Positions 8,585 through 17,955 of a stretch of DNA of 64,000 nucleotides are shown one piece after another. Origin of the DNA: Polaribacter sp. MED152 (lineage in GTDB: Bacteria > Bacteroidota > Bacteroidia > Flavobacteriales > Flavobacteriaceae); assembly GCF_000152945.2 (NCBI RefSeq), contig NC_020830.1, forward strand, positions 248,001-312,000, read 5' to 3'. The notes under the pieces were generated by a model. That model ran no database searches and was not told the origin of the DNA. It saw only the letters and a program-made list of their open reading frames with translations. The translations under genes and the position numbers were made by a program. How positions within the stretch are numbered: position 1 is the stretch's first letter; each line of letters opens with the position of its first letter.

Positions 8585-9880
8585 ATGTTTAAAAAAGGTG
8601 ATCAAAAACTGATAAATGCATGGGCATTTTATGATTGGGCAAACTCAGTATATTCTTTGGTAATTAGTACAGCTGTGTTTCCTTTATACTATAGTGCAGT
8701 TACAGAAGGTGAAACCGTTTCTTTTTTAGGCATGGACTGGGATCATCCTGATAGTTTATACAGTTATGCATTGTCATTTTCGTTTCTAGTGGTTGCTTTT
8801 ATTTCTCCAATTTTGTCAGGTATTGCAGATTATACAGGAAGCAAAAAGAAATTTATGAAATTCTTCTGCTTTCTAGGGAGTTTATCTGTAATGAGCTTGT
8901 ACTTTTTTGATGGTTTAGATACAGTATGGATTGGTATTGTATTTACAATTTTAGCCAGTATTGGTTTTTGGGCAAGTTTGGTTTTCTACAATGCATATTT
9001 GCCTGAAGTAGCTCACCCAGAACAACAAGATAGAGCAAGTGCTAAAGGATTTATGTATGGTTATGTGGGGTCTATCATTTTGTTGATTATCAATTTAATA
9101 ATGATTCAAAAGCCAGATTTATTTGGTATTTCTGCTTCTTTAGCTTCTAGACTTTCTTTTGTGATGGTAGGTTTATGGTGGTTGGGTTTTGCTCAAATCA
9201 CTTTTAAAAGATTACCTGATGATATTTATAACAAAAAACCAGAGAAAGACTACATATGGAAAGGTTTTAGAGAGTTAAAAATAGTTTCGAAAGAAATTGT
9301 GAATTATCCAACCTTAAAACGTTTTTTAATCTCTTTTTTCTTGTTAAGTGTAGGAGTACAAACTATTATTTTATTGGCAACCATTTTTGGTTCTACAGAA
9401 TTAGGTTTGGCTACTATCGATTTAATTGTAACCGTACTTTTAATTCAAGTTGTAGCTATTTTAGGTGCTTTTTTATTTTCTAGATTGTCTGAAAGTAAAG
9501 GTAATTTCTTCGCACTTAAGGTTACTATTGTTATATGGATGGTAGTATGTTTCTGTGCTTTTCTTTTGCACAAAGATTTGCCAAATGTTTCTATTTACTT
9601 TTATTCTTTAGGAGCTATTTTAGGGTTGGTTTTAGGAGCAATTCAATCATTAACAAGATCTACTTATTCTAAATTGTTACCAGAAACAGAAGATCATGCA
9701 ACCTATTTTAGTTTTTACGATGTAACAGAAAAGATTGCGATTGTATTAGGAACCTTTGTATATGGTTTGCTTTACGCAATTACAGATTCTATGCAATGGT
9801 CTGTATTATGTTTGGCGTTTTTCTTTTTAGCGTCCTTTATTATTTTAAGTACATTGAAACGTACTAAATATGTTAGCTAA
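8585..9880 (+). CDS. MFS transporter, UMF1/Atg22-like
   Basis: A 431-residue inner-membrane permease with about 12 hydrophobic helices. The N-terminal sequence NAWAFYDWANSVYSLVIST is the signature of the UMF1 (Atg22-like) branch of the major facilitator superfamily, whose bacterial substrates are mostly undefined; yeast Atg22 exports amino acids from the vacuole. The loop motif GIADYTGSKKK after helix 2 is the usual MFS motif A region. Its 3' end overlaps the convergent phosphatidyltransferase by 8 bases. Confidence 0.88.
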   Translation: MFKKGDQKLINAWAFYDWANSVYSLVISTAVFPLYYSAVTEGETVSFLGMDWDHPDSLYSYALSFSFLVVAFISPILSGIADYTGSKKKFMKFFCFLGSLSVMSLYFFDGLDTVWIGIVFTILASIGFWASLVFYNAYLPEVAHPEQQDRASAKGFMYGYVGSIILLIINLIMIQKPDLFGISASLASRLSFVMVGLWWLGFAQITFKRLPDDIYNKKPEKDYIWKGFRELKIVSKEIVNYPTLKRFLISFFLLSVGVQTIILLATIFGSTELGLATIDLIVTVLLIQVVAILGAFLFSRLSESKGNFFALKVTIVIWMVVCFCAFLLHKDLPNVSIYFYSLGAILGLVLGAIQSLTRSTYSKLLPETEDHATYFSFYDVTEKIAIVLGTFVYGLLYAITDSMQWSVLCLAFFFLASFIILSTLKRTKYVS

Positions 9881-10640
9881 AAAATAATCTTCGAATTAAG
9901 ATATACACAAAGATTAAACCAGTATAAATGATAAAAAAAGGAATTATAATTTCTTTTAAATCTAATACTAGCAATGTACTAATAATAAGTAGCTGAAAGC
10001 CTAAACCAAAAGTAGAAATGCAAGACATTAACCAATTTGGTAACGGTTTTCCATTAGGTGCATTTCTATCTAAAGCATAAATGATTTTATCAAAAATTCC
10101 ATATAATTTCTTGTAGATATTGAATAAGATATTTACCGATTTTTGAGTTTCACCTTTTAAGGCTGTAGGCGTAGTATCTTCAAAAACTCTACTGGTTGTA
10201 TCGCCATTAAAACGATTTCTCAAAATTACATAGTAATAATTGTATAAAGTACCCTGCAATTGAATACCAAAAAAGGCCAATAAAGCGTATACAATGTTGA
10301 TGTTTGTTAATTGCCAAATGGTTATGATAATGATAAAATTAAGAATAATATCTGCTATAGAATCAAAAAAACGACCTGTATAAGAAGGTGTATTTTTAAT
10401 TCGGGCAAGTTCGCCATCTGCTGCATCTAAAACAGATTTAAATATGATAAAAAAAGCAGCAACAAAATAATAACTTTCAAATATGAAATACACACCTAAA
10501 AGTCCAGAGACTATGAAAGCCATGGTTAATTCAATAGGAGTTATGTTAGTGTTTTTTAGTGATTTGGCGATAATTTTGGCAACAGGTCTGCCATAATCAG
10601 ATAAATCTAGAAATTGATATTCTTTAGGTAATTTAGACAT
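9873..10640 (-). CDS. CDP-alcohol phosphatidyltransferase family enzyme
   Basis: A 255-residue integral membrane enzyme with the full CDP-alcohol phosphotransferase signature: Asp72, Asp75-Gly76, Ala79-Arg80, Gly89, Asp93 and Asp97 (pattern DxxDGxxARx8GxxxDxxxD). Such enzymes move a phospho-alcohol from CDP-diacylglycerol or CDP-alcohol to an acceptor, in phospholipid synthesis. About six membrane helices are seen. The loop between the middle helices is long (roughly residues 140-195) and the acceptor is undetermined. Confidence 0.86.
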   Translation of the reverse strand: MSKLPKEYQFLDLSDYGRPVAKIIAKSLKNTNITPIELTMAFIVSGLLGVYFIFESYYFVAAFFIIFKSVLDAADGELARIKNTPSYTGRFFDSIADIILNFIIIITIWQLTNINIVYALLAFFGIQLQGTLYNYYYVILRNRFNGDTTSRVFEDTTPTALKGETQKSVNILFNIYKKLYGIFDKIIYALDRNAPNGKPLPNWLMSCISTFGLGFQLLIISTLLVLDLKEIIIPFFIIYTGLIFVYILIRRLFFS

Positions 10641-10725
10641 AAAATGCTTTTGAAATGAGCATTTTTATTTTCTGCGAAGAATAAAACAGCACAATATTGG
10701 CGGCAAATTTAAAGAAATTAAATAG

Positions 10726-10762
10726 AAAAAGTCTGAAATATTTAATATTTCAGACTTTTTTA
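10726..10762. terminator. Bidirectional terminator
   Basis: GTCTGAAATA (10731-10740) pairs with TATTTCAGAC (10746-10755), flanked by A5 upstream and T6 downstream. It ends the minus-strand TonB-receptor operon at its lipoprotein gene and could also block plus-strand read-through. Confidence 0.88.
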
Positions 10763-10776
10763 AAAAAAGAGTTTTG

Positions 10777-11319
10777 TTATTGTACTGTAATAGGGAAGGT
10801 AACTTCTACATCAGTACTACCTCCAGCACCAACAGAAGTTCCATCATTTGGTTTTGTTGGTTCGTGCTTTAAAATAATGGTTAATGAACCAGAGCTAGCT
10901 GCACCTGTTACTAAAGTAGTTTCAATTCCTATAGGATTTGTACCATCTGTATCTGTTTTAGTTACAGTTAAGCCAGCAGTATTTGTATAGAAAAACTCGT
11001 GCTCATCACCTTCAGCTCTTACTTCTAAGGTAATGTCTTCTGCAGGAGATTCAGTTCTGTTTAACAATTGAATAGTTCCTGTATAAGAGGTGTTTGCAGT
11101 TAAAGTACCAGAAGTAATTGTTGGTGCATTACCTGTATCACCATCTAAATCTTCCCATTCTAAAACTACAGAATTAGTTCCGTCTGTTAATGTATACAAT
11201 ACTGTTGTAATTAATTCTTCATCACTTCCATGGTCATGATCATCATCATGATCGTCTCCACAACTTGTAAGTACTAATGTTGATATAAATAATACTGCTA
11301 ATAATTTAATCGTCTTCAT
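10777..11319 (-). CDS. His/Asp-rich surface lipoprotein beside a TonB receptor
   Basis: A 180-residue lipoprotein (lipobox LVLTSC, Cys20). Directly after the lipid anchor comes GDDHDDDHDHG, with His24, His28 and His30 among Asp residues, a plausible metal-binding tether. The rest looks like a beta-rich domain with Thr-rich strands and no recognised catalytic motif. It is 12 bases downstream of the TonB-dependent receptor gene. Pairing with the receptor and the metal-ligand tail suggests capture of a divalent metal, perhaps zinc; this is inference. Confidence 0.78.
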   Translation of the reverse strand: MKTIKLLAVLFISTLVLTSCGDDHDDDHDHGSDEELITTVLYTLTDGTNSVVLEWEDLDGDTGNAPTITSGTLTANTSYTGTIQLLNRTESPAEDITLEVRAEGDEHEFFYTNTAGLTVTKTDTDGTNPIGIETTLVTGAASSGSLTIILKHEPTKPNDGTSVGAGGSTDVEVTFPITVQ

Positions 11320-11331
11320 TTTGTTTAAATT

Positions 11332-13731
11332 TTAGTAATTAATTTTAATTTTTAAATTCAAATTTCTTCCTAAGTCATCAGCAAAATAACGTAGTCTGTT
11401 TAAATTTTCTCTATAGCTTACATTAAATAGATTATCTACATTAAAACCAACTTCCATACTTCCTTTCTTAAAAGGATAAAAAACAGCAGAAGAGCTAAAG
11501 CCAAAAAGTGTGTAACTTGGTGGAGTAGAACTAATGTCTACAAAAACTTGTTGCTGTGTTACTGGATCTAAGGTTGTAAAATTATAATCTGGAAATCTAT
11601 TTTGTTGTAAAACCGTTTTTTGATTTACACCAATTTTTAATTGATGAAAATCATTGTTACTATACATAATACTATTGCTAAAATTGGCAGAAGGCATATG
11701 AATTAAAGGGTTGTCATTGGTTAAGTCATCACCTTGTAATAAACTTAAACTTCCTTTATAATCGAAATGACTTGCTAATTTTTTGTTGATATCAATATCA
11801 ACTCCAAAAATTCTAGCATCTACTTGGTTGTATTCCCAAACAGGAAAGGCACCTCTAATTGTAGTTCTAATTCCTGTAGGTATCAACTGTATAAAACCAT
11901 CAATTTGTTTGTAATATGGACTAATAGAAAAGCCGAAATTTTCGTTATTCTTTTCTAGAGATAGTATAAACTTATTGGCAGTTTCTTTATTGATTGTTAA
12001 AAAACCAATTTCAATTCTTGCTGCACTATGATGCAAACCACCACTGAATAACTCAGATGGATTAGGCATTCTTTGTGCTAAGCCATAATTGAATAAAAAA
12101 GAGTAATCTTTACCAAATCTTTTAGAGTATCCTAAATTGGTTGAAAAATTATTGAATGTAAATTCAGGTCTTGTTAAAAGCTCTAAACCATCTACAATAC
12201 CAGTATCAAATTCAGGAAATAGCACATCGTAATTCAAGGCAGTCCAATCAGACTCAACATACCATTTTCTAGCTTTTATTCTAGAATAATCATATCGAAT
12301 TCCAGCACTAAATTCTGAAGTTTCGTTAATGTCAACATCTAATATAGCATATGTACCAACCTCATATTTATTGTAATCTGGTATTAACGTATTTGCACCT
12401 GTATTTACAATGGCATCATTGTTTTGGTATCTTACTAAAAAACCAGTATTAATCTTTAAATTATCAAATTTATTGATTTCTAAATTTGGTTGAATACTTG
12501 CAGTAAACAGTTGTAAATCTATAACTGGTCTGTCTCTTAAATCTCCTCTACGTAAATCAAACTCTTTTCTTCTATTTAATTGAGCATCTAACTGTAAGCT
12601 TAATTTGCCTAAGTTTTTAAAGCGTTTAAAAGCTTCTACTTTTGCTAAATGATGAAAAATGTTTTGTCTAGGAAAATTAATGTCGTAAGAAAAATCTTCT
12701 ACAATTCTCGGTTCTCTATTGTTAATAGCTTCTACTAAGTCATTAACATTACCAATATGAGAAGATCTTAAAATACCTATTTTATTATTTACAAAACTAT
12801 AGTAGGCATCAAACCCTTTTTCATAACTGTTAAATCCAGTTCTGAAAGATGCATTGATATTTTCTAAACCTGTATTAGTCAAATAATAATCTGGTGCTTT
12901 AAAATCTCCAAACCTCTTATAATTAGCTTGTAGTTTTGTATAATAGCCAGAATTAAATGTTTTAATAATTTCTGAGGTTACATTACCACCAAAACCATTA
13001 GAATTTATAGACGTAGTTGTGCTACCAAATAAACTATCTTTAATAGCATATTTTTTAGGTCTAATTAAAATTAAACCTCCAACTGCATCACTACCATATC
13101 TTAGAGAGTTTGCGCCCTTAATAACATCAATTCTATCACTAGAGCTAATGTCAATATTTGGTGCATGTTCATCTCCCCATTCTTGATCAAACATACGTAC
13201 ACTATTATTTATAATCAATAATCTACTACTGTGTAAACCGTGAATCATTGGTTTTACTATAGAGTTACCCGTATTTAAAGAAGATACACCACTTAATGTA
13301 TTTAAAGCATCACCTAAAGATTTGTCTGTAAAATTCGAAATCACTTCTTTTTTCAATGATTTTTCAATACTAGTAACTTCTGTTTTCGTGTTAGTTTTTA
13401 CAACAACTTCTTTAAGTTCTTCTAAATGATGTTCTAAAGATATTTCTTTAAAGGTGTTTTTAGTTAAGTTAATAACCAACCTTTTTGTTTCGCAAGCCAC
13501 ATGTTTTATTTCTAGTGTTAGTTTACCTTCACATAAATTATTAAATACAAATTCACCTTCTAAATTTGAGGTTGTGAATTTATTTAAATTAATAATCTGA
13601 ATAGAAGCACCAACAATAAGACTGTTGTCGTGAAAATCAGTTATTTTTCCGCTAAAAGAGTAATTACAATCTTGTGCATTTGCCTGGTATATAACCATGC
13701 AAAGAGCACAAAAAATAAATAGTTTACGCAT
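11332..13731 (-). CDS. TonB-dependent outer-membrane receptor
   Basis: A 799-residue receptor. A signal peptide (1-19) is followed by a carboxypeptidase-regulatory-like domain (about 25-110; GKITDFHDNSLIVGASIQI), a plug domain (about 125-230; IHGLHSSRLLIINNSVRMFDQEWGDEHAP and RIDVIKGANSLRYGSDAVGG), and a C-terminal 22-strand-type barrel ending in LNLKIKINY. The plug carries the GDEHAP variant often seen in putative zinc or copper receptors. It lies between a His-rich small protein and a His/Asp-rich lipoprotein. The substrate is inferred, not shown. Confidence 0.92.
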   Translation of the reverse strand: MRKLFIFCALCMVIYQANAQDCNYSFSGKITDFHDNSLIVGASIQIINLNKFTTSNLEGEFVFNNLCEGKLTLEIKHVACETKRLVINLTKNTFKEISLEHHLEELKEVVVKTNTKTEVTSIEKSLKKEVISNFTDKSLGDALNTLSGVSSLNTGNSIVKPMIHGLHSSRLLIINNSVRMFDQEWGDEHAPNIDISSSDRIDVIKGANSLRYGSDAVGGLILIRPKKYAIKDSLFGSTTTSINSNGFGGNVTSEIIKTFNSGYYTKLQANYKRFGDFKAPDYYLTNTGLENINASFRTGFNSYEKGFDAYYSFVNNKIGILRSSHIGNVNDLVEAINNREPRIVEDFSYDINFPRQNIFHHLAKVEAFKRFKNLGKLSLQLDAQLNRRKEFDLRRGDLRDRPVIDLQLFTASIQPNLEINKFDNLKINTGFLVRYQNNDAIVNTGANTLIPDYNKYEVGTYAILDVDINETSEFSAGIRYDYSRIKARKWYVESDWTALNYDVLFPEFDTGIVDGLELLTRPEFTFNNFSTNLGYSKRFGKDYSFLFNYGLAQRMPNPSELFSGGLHHSAARIEIGFLTINKETANKFILSLEKNNENFGFSISPYYKQIDGFIQLIPTGIRTTIRGAFPVWEYNQVDARIFGVDIDINKKLASHFDYKGSLSLLQGDDLTNDNPLIHMPSANFSNSIMYSNNDFHQLKIGVNQKTVLQQNRFPDYNFTTLDPVTQQQVFVDISSTPPSYTLFGFSSSAVFYPFKKGSMEVGFNVDNLFNVSYRENLNRLRYFADDLGRNLNLKIKINY

Positions 13732-13760
13732 ATTTGTTTTCTATATTCTAAATGAGTTTT

Positions 13761-14045
13761 TTAAGCTAGAATATGCAGAGGTGGCCCTCTTAAAGAAAAC
13801 GATAATTGCTGATAGTTTTTTAAGAAATTATAAGGTGTACTATTGTTTGTTTTAACAATAGCTTGTGTTTGTAAACCGTAGCTGTTTAAAGCTAAATGAG
13901 GTGTGCTTTGTTTTAGAAGATTTAAATTACAATCAAAATCTTTTTCATGCAAATGTTGTACTACTTTTGAGCTACAAACTGAATGCTCATGATTCAATAA
14001 CTCATGTGCCGAATTTATAGCCAATGGTAATAAAAATATTACCAT
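13761..14045 (-). CDS. Small His-rich exported protein of the receptor operon
   Basis: A 94-residue protein with a short hydrophobic start, then HELLNHEHSVC and HLHEKDFDC (His14, 19, 21, 31, 33; Cys24, 39) and the conserved-looking C-terminus LSFSLRGPPLH. The family is familiar beside TonB receptors in flavobacteria but has no assigned function. Only the ATG at 14045 is available: the frame stays open for 19 more codons upstream (KLKAHIGTLL preceding it, a better membrane start) but contains no ATG, GTG or TTG and runs into the end of terC. The true start is therefore uncertain. Confidence 0.65.
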   Translation of the reverse strand: MVIFLLPLAINSAHELLNHEHSVCSSKVVQHLHEKDFDCNLNLLKQSTPHLALNSYGLQTQAIVKTNNSTPYNFLKNYQQLSFSLRGPPLHILA

Positions 14046-14082
14046 TAATAAAGTACCTATATGTGCTTTTAACTTGCTGATA

Positions 14083-14850
14083 TTAGCTTTTTTTTCTAAT
14101 TCTTAAATTAAGCATTTCTACTCCTAACGAAAATGCGATTGCAAAATACAAATATCCTTTAGGAATTGCACCTACTGTTTTGTTAAAAAATTCTGTATGA
14201 GAAAGGTGAGCGCCTTCTGTAATTAGCATAAAGCCTATTAAAATTAAAAAAGACAAGGCCAACATTTGAATTGTAGGATTTCTATTTACAAATTTATTGA
14301 TAGGTTGTGCAAACATCATCATTATAAGAATAGAAACAATTACGGCAATTACCATAATTATTAAAGCACCATTTACACCATTGGTCATACCAACTGCAGT
14401 TAAAATACTATCGAAAGAAAAGACAATATCAATTAAAATAATTTGAAAAATAACACTTTTAAAAGAGATTACTTTTGGTGATTTTATAACTTGCTCTTCA
14501 TTGGTGTCTTCCATTTTTTGACGAATTTCATTGGTACTTTTGTACAAAAGAAAAATTCCTCCTAAAAATAAAATAAGACTCTGACCAGTTAAACCTGTCT
14601 TAAACCATCCAGCATCAATTGTCCAGAAAGGATCTTTCAAAGCAATTAAATATGAAACACTAAACAACAAAGCAATTCTTGTAATCATAGCCAATGCTAG
14701 CCCTACTAAAGTTGCTTTTCTAACTTGATTTTCGGGTAATTTATTAGCAGAAATAGATATAAAAATAATATTATCTATACCTAAAACAATTTCTAAAAAA
14801 GTTAGTGTTAATAATGAAACCCAAGTTTCAGCTTGCAAAAATATCTCCAT
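14083..14850 (-). CDS. TerC-family membrane protein
   Basis: A 255-residue inner-membrane protein of the TerC family. It has about seven helices and the acidic family motifs: TFLEIVLGIDNIIF in helix 1 and IDIVFSFDSILTA in the second half. Characterised relatives (Alx/MntY, MeeF, MeeY) export manganese or metallate secreted proteins. It starts one base after the stop of the preceding small lipoprotein gene and is followed by the putative metal-receptor genes, which fits a metal-homeostasis role. Confidence 0.9.
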   Translation of the reverse strand: MEIFLQAETWVSLLTLTFLEIVLGIDNIIFISISANKLPENQVRKATLVGLALAMITRIALLFSVSYLIALKDPFWTIDAGWFKTGLTGQSLILFLGGIFLLYKSTNEIRQKMEDTNEEQVIKSPKVISFKSVIFQIILIDIVFSFDSILTAVGMTNGVNGALIIMVIAVIVSILIMMMFAQPINKFVNRNPTIQMLALSFLILIGFMLITEGAHLSHTEFFNKTVGAIPKGYLYFAIAFSLGVEMLNLRIRKKS

Positions 14851-15222
14851 TTATTTTACTTTATAAATTGTACCTTTTTTGGTAAATTTAGAAAAACCAA
14901 TTTTAACAGTAAAATCATAAGAATCTTCTCTAATCTTATTAATCTGAATGTACATTGGGTCTTTCTGTAAGCTATTCTTAGGATTGATGTATTTTAACGT
15001 ATAAAAGAAGTTATTTTTCCACTCAATAGATAAAGTATCTATATTGTTACCATACTTACTAATCTGAATACTATCTTTTCTAATGATTGTTTCTTTTACA
15101 AAGTTATCTCCAGCAGGAATTTCGAAAACGCCTTCTTTAAATTTGTCTGAATTGTCTTTAAATTCAGAATTACAAGAACTCAATAGTAAAACTCCGAAAA
15201 GAAAATAAAGTAAATTTCTCAT
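14851..15222 (-). CDS. Small lipoprotein of unknown function
   Basis: A 123-residue lipoprotein (lipobox LLSSC, Cys17). I do not recognise its domain. It has a beta-rich look (IIRKDSIQISKYG, LSIEWKNNFFYTLKYI). Its start codon overlaps the purB stop by one base and terC follows immediately, so it is probably translated from the purB message. Similar small lipoproteins occur after purB in flavobacteria, to my recollection. Confidence 0.68.
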   Translation of the reverse strand: MRNLLYFLFGVLLLSSCNSEFKDNSDKFKEGVFEIPAGDNFVKETIIRKDSIQISKYGNNIDTLSIEWKNNFFYTLKYINPKNSLQKDPMYIQINKIREDSYDFTVKIGFSKFTKKGTIYKVK

Positions 15223-16565
15223 TAGATACCTGTATAATTAGATGGTGTAATAGCTTTTAGTTCTTCTTTAATAGCATCAGAAACTTTTAAAGTATCAATA
15301 AAGTTAGCAATAGAATTTTGATTGATTTTTTCATTAGTTCTTGTTAAACCTTTTAAAGCCTCATAAGGATTTGGGTATGCCTCTCTTCTTAAAATGGTTT
15401 GTATTGCTTCTGCAACTACAGCCCAATTATTCTCTAGGTCTTGCTCAAACTTTTCTTTGTTTAATAAAAGTTTATTTAAACCTTTTAAGGTAGAAGTAAA
15501 AGCAATTATAGTATGTCCAAAAGGTACACCAACGTTTCTTAAAACAGTACTGTCTGTTAAATCGCGTTGCAAACGAGATATTGGTAATTTAGCTGATAAA
15601 TGCTCAAAAATAGCATTGGCAATACCTAAGTTTCCTTCAGAGTTCTCAAAATCAATTGGATTTACTTTGTGTGGCATTGCAGACGAACCTACTTCTCCCT
15701 TTTTAATTTTTTGTTTAAAATAATCCATAGAAACATACGTCCAGAAATCTCTGTCTAAGTCTATGATGATTGTGTTTATTCTTTTTATGGTGTCAAATAG
15801 CGCAGCTAAATGATCATAATGTTCAATTTGTGTAGTAGGAAATGAATGTTGTAAACCTAATTTTTCTTGTACAAAATCAGTTCCAAATTGTTTCCAATCT
15901 GTAGTTGGATATGCTACTTTATGTGCATTGAAATTACCAGTTGCACCACCAAATTTAGCAGCACTTGGTATATCGTTCAATAAATTAAATTGTTCTTTTA
16001 AACGTACTACAAAAACATCGATTTCTTTACCCAATCTAGTAGGTGAAGCTGGCTGACCATGTGTTCTTGCCAACATAGAAATGTCTTTCCACTCAATTAC
16101 TAATTCTTGTAATTTTTCTAGTACTTCTAGATAATGAGGTACAAAAACATCGTTCATTGCTTCTTTAATAGATAAAGGTATTGCAGTGTTGTTGATGTCT
16201 TGAGAAGTTAATCCAAAATGAATAAACTCTTTGTATTTCTGAAGGTTTAAAGCGTCAAACTGTTCTTTGATAAAGTACTCTACTGCCTTAACATCATGAT
16301 TTGTAACCTTTTCAATGTCCTTAATTTTTTGAGCATCTTCAGCAGTAAAATCGATATAAATTTTACGTAAATCGTCAAATAAATCAGTATTGAAATCTTC
16401 TAATTGCGCTAAAGGAATTTCGCATAAAGCAATAAAATATTCAATTTCTACGCGAACTCTATATTTTATTAAAGCTTCTTCAGAAAAGTAATTAGAAAGT
16501 TTGGCTATTTTATTTCTGTAACGTCCATCAATAGGAGAGATGGCATTTAATTGAGTTAAGTTCAT
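15222..16565 (-). CDS. purB: Adenylosuccinate lyase
   Basis: Catalyses two fumarate-releasing steps of purine synthesis (SAICAR to AICAR, and adenylosuccinate to AMP). The 447 residues begin with LTQLNAISPIDGRY and hold the superfamily signature GSSAMPHKVNPIDFE, plus HFGLTSQDINNT and ARTHGQPASPT, which carry catalytic His residues. It is the E. coli-type PurB layout. A run of same-strand genes follows without clear termination until 10.76 kb. Confidence 0.96.
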   Translation of the reverse strand: MNLTQLNAISPIDGRYRNKIAKLSNYFSEEALIKYRVRVEIEYFIALCEIPLAQLEDFNTDLFDDLRKIYIDFTAEDAQKIKDIEKVTNHDVKAVEYFIKEQFDALNLQKYKEFIHFGLTSQDINNTAIPLSIKEAMNDVFVPHYLEVLEKLQELVIEWKDISMLARTHGQPASPTRLGKEIDVFVVRLKEQFNLLNDIPSAAKFGGATGNFNAHKVAYPTTDWKQFGTDFVQEKLGLQHSFPTTQIEHYDHLAALFDTIKRINTIIIDLDRDFWTYVSMDYFKQKIKKGEVGSSAMPHKVNPIDFENSEGNLGIANAIFEHLSAKLPISRLQRDLTDSTVLRNVGVPFGHTIIAFTSTLKGLNKLLLNKEKFEQDLENNWAVVAEAIQTILRREAYPNPYEALKGLTRTNEKINQNSIANFIDTLKVSDAIKEELKAITPSNYTGI

Positions 16566-16607
16566 TTTATGATGTTATTAAATGCAAAAATAAGGATTTA
16601 AAGAGAT

Positions 16608-17195
16608 TTATAATCTAGATTTTTGATGTTTTTCAATCAAATTTAAAATGTGTTTTCCTCTGGCTTTTGTGCCTTTGCTTTCATGAATTATTTTAGTTTC
16701 TATCAAGTGTTTTAATTCTGGATGAACCCAATCGTTTTCTAAGCCAAATAAATACAAAGTATTCATGGTATAGGCTCTCACAGCAATTTTTTGAGGGGTA
16801 ATTAACCAATCAAAACCTGTTTCTATTATTTCTTGAATGTGTTCGTTTTTAAGTTTGCTTTTAAACTCATTATCTCTTTTACTGTAGTATGCATTAGCCA
16901 AATGCTCACAAATTTTTGCACAAGGTCTTATGGCACTATCAAAGGTTAAGTTTTTTAAGTTTTCTGTAAAAAAGGTTAAGTGTGGAATCATCCAACTGAG
17001 CTGATGATGTGTGCAAATCCATTCTAAAACCCATGCAGCTTTTACAGAAATTGGCTCATCAACTTGAAAAGTAACTTCTAATAAAGGCTCAAATAATTCT
17101 TTATTTTCAAGTACAATATTTGCTACCCTTTGTCTGTTGTCTTTACCAGCATTCCCTAAGTTTTGAAGTTCTTCTGTAATTTTTAGAATGCTCAT
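16608..17195 (-). CDS. HEAT-like helical protein upstream of purB
   Basis: A 195-residue protein predicted to be all helical, with a repeating pattern resembling HEAT/ARM repeats (VKAAWVLEWICTHHQ, ILNLIEKH). No enzymatic motif is seen. It lies 42 bases upstream of purB on the same strand. Its function is unknown; a protein-interaction scaffold is the likely class. Confidence 0.7.
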   Translation of the reverse strand: MSILKITEELQNLGNAGKDNRQRVANIVLENKELFEPLLEVTFQVDEPISVKAAWVLEWICTHHQLSWMIPHLTFFTENLKNLTFDSAIRPCAKICEHLANAYYSKRDNEFKSKLKNEHIQEIIETGFDWLITPQKIAVRAYTMNTLYLFGLENDWVHPELKHLIETKIIHESKGTKARGKHILNLIEKHQKSRL

Positions 17196-17236
17196 TTTAA
17201 TTAGAAAATTATATATTTACTTTAAATAGAAATTTC

Positions 17237-17953
17237 ATGCTAAAGATAAAAAGACTTGGTTTTGTTATGGTGTTTTTCGCTTGCTTTTTTTTAAGTGAAA
17301 ACTTTTATGGGCAAAAAATAAATCAGTTTGATGCCAATAAAAAACGAACTGGAGTTTGGAAAAAATATTATCCGAACAAAAGAATACGTTATCAAGGTCA
17401 ATTTAAAGAGGGCAAAGAAGTAGGTGTTTTTAAATATTATGATATTTCTGATTCTAGATATCCAATCATCATTAAAAAGTTTAACGAAGAAAATGATTCT
17501 GTAGCAGTTTCATTTTATAGTATTTCTGGTAAAAAACAAAGTGAAGGTGTTTTTGTAAATAAAAAACGAGTAGGTAAATGGGTTTATTATTTTGATAAGG
17601 ACAATATTATGTCTACCGAATTTTATGTGGATGGTAAATTGGATGGAAAAGTCATTAATTACTATCCTAATGGAAAAGCCACAGAAATTACACATTATAA
17701 AATGGGGTTTAAGGATGGATTGTCTCAAAAATTTTCAAGTGCAGGAATCTTAATAGAAGAGGTCAATTATAAGAATGATAAAGAGAATGGAATTGCCAAA
17801 TATTTTGAATTAACGGGTTTGTTAAAAGAAAAAGGAGTTTACAAAGATGGAAAAAGAGTTGGTAAATGGGAGTATTACTTAGATGGTGAAATGGCTTCTG
17901 ATGAAGATAATAAAAAGAAAAAAAGGTTTACTAAACCCAAAAAAAACAAATAA
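17237..17953 (+). CDS. Exported MORN-repeat protein
   Basis: A 238-residue protein with a signal peptide (cleavage near residue 25) and at least six MORN_2-type repeats of about 22 residues, for example GVWKKYYPNKRIRYQGQFKEG, GKWVYYFDKDN and GKWEYYLDGE. This is the fold often labelled YwqK-like antitoxin, though here nothing suggests a toxin-antitoxin pair. The tail is Lys-rich. The following lipoprotein gene starts 3 bases after its stop. Confidence 0.8.
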   Translation: MLKIKRLGFVMVFFACFFLSENFYGQKINQFDANKKRTGVWKKYYPNKRIRYQGQFKEGKEVGVFKYYDISDSRYPIIIKKFNEENDSVAVSFYSISGKKQSEGVFVNKKRVGKWVYYFDKDNIMSTEFYVDGKLDGKVINYYPNGKATEITHYKMGFKDGLSQKFSSAGILIEEVNYKNDKENGIAKYFELTGLLKEKGVYKDGKRVGKWEYYLDGEMASDEDNKKKKRFTKPKKNK

Positions 17954-17955
17954 CT

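Noticed and set aside
10697..10990. Plus-strand open frame over the terminator and lipoprotein gene end
   Set aside because: It crosses a strong terminator hairpin and is antisense to the lipoprotein coding sequence.
17237..17953. Toxin-antitoxin system suggested by the YwqK-like MORN protein
   Set aside because: The protein is exported and has no adjacent toxin-like gene; MORN repeats alone do not support a toxin-antitoxin call.
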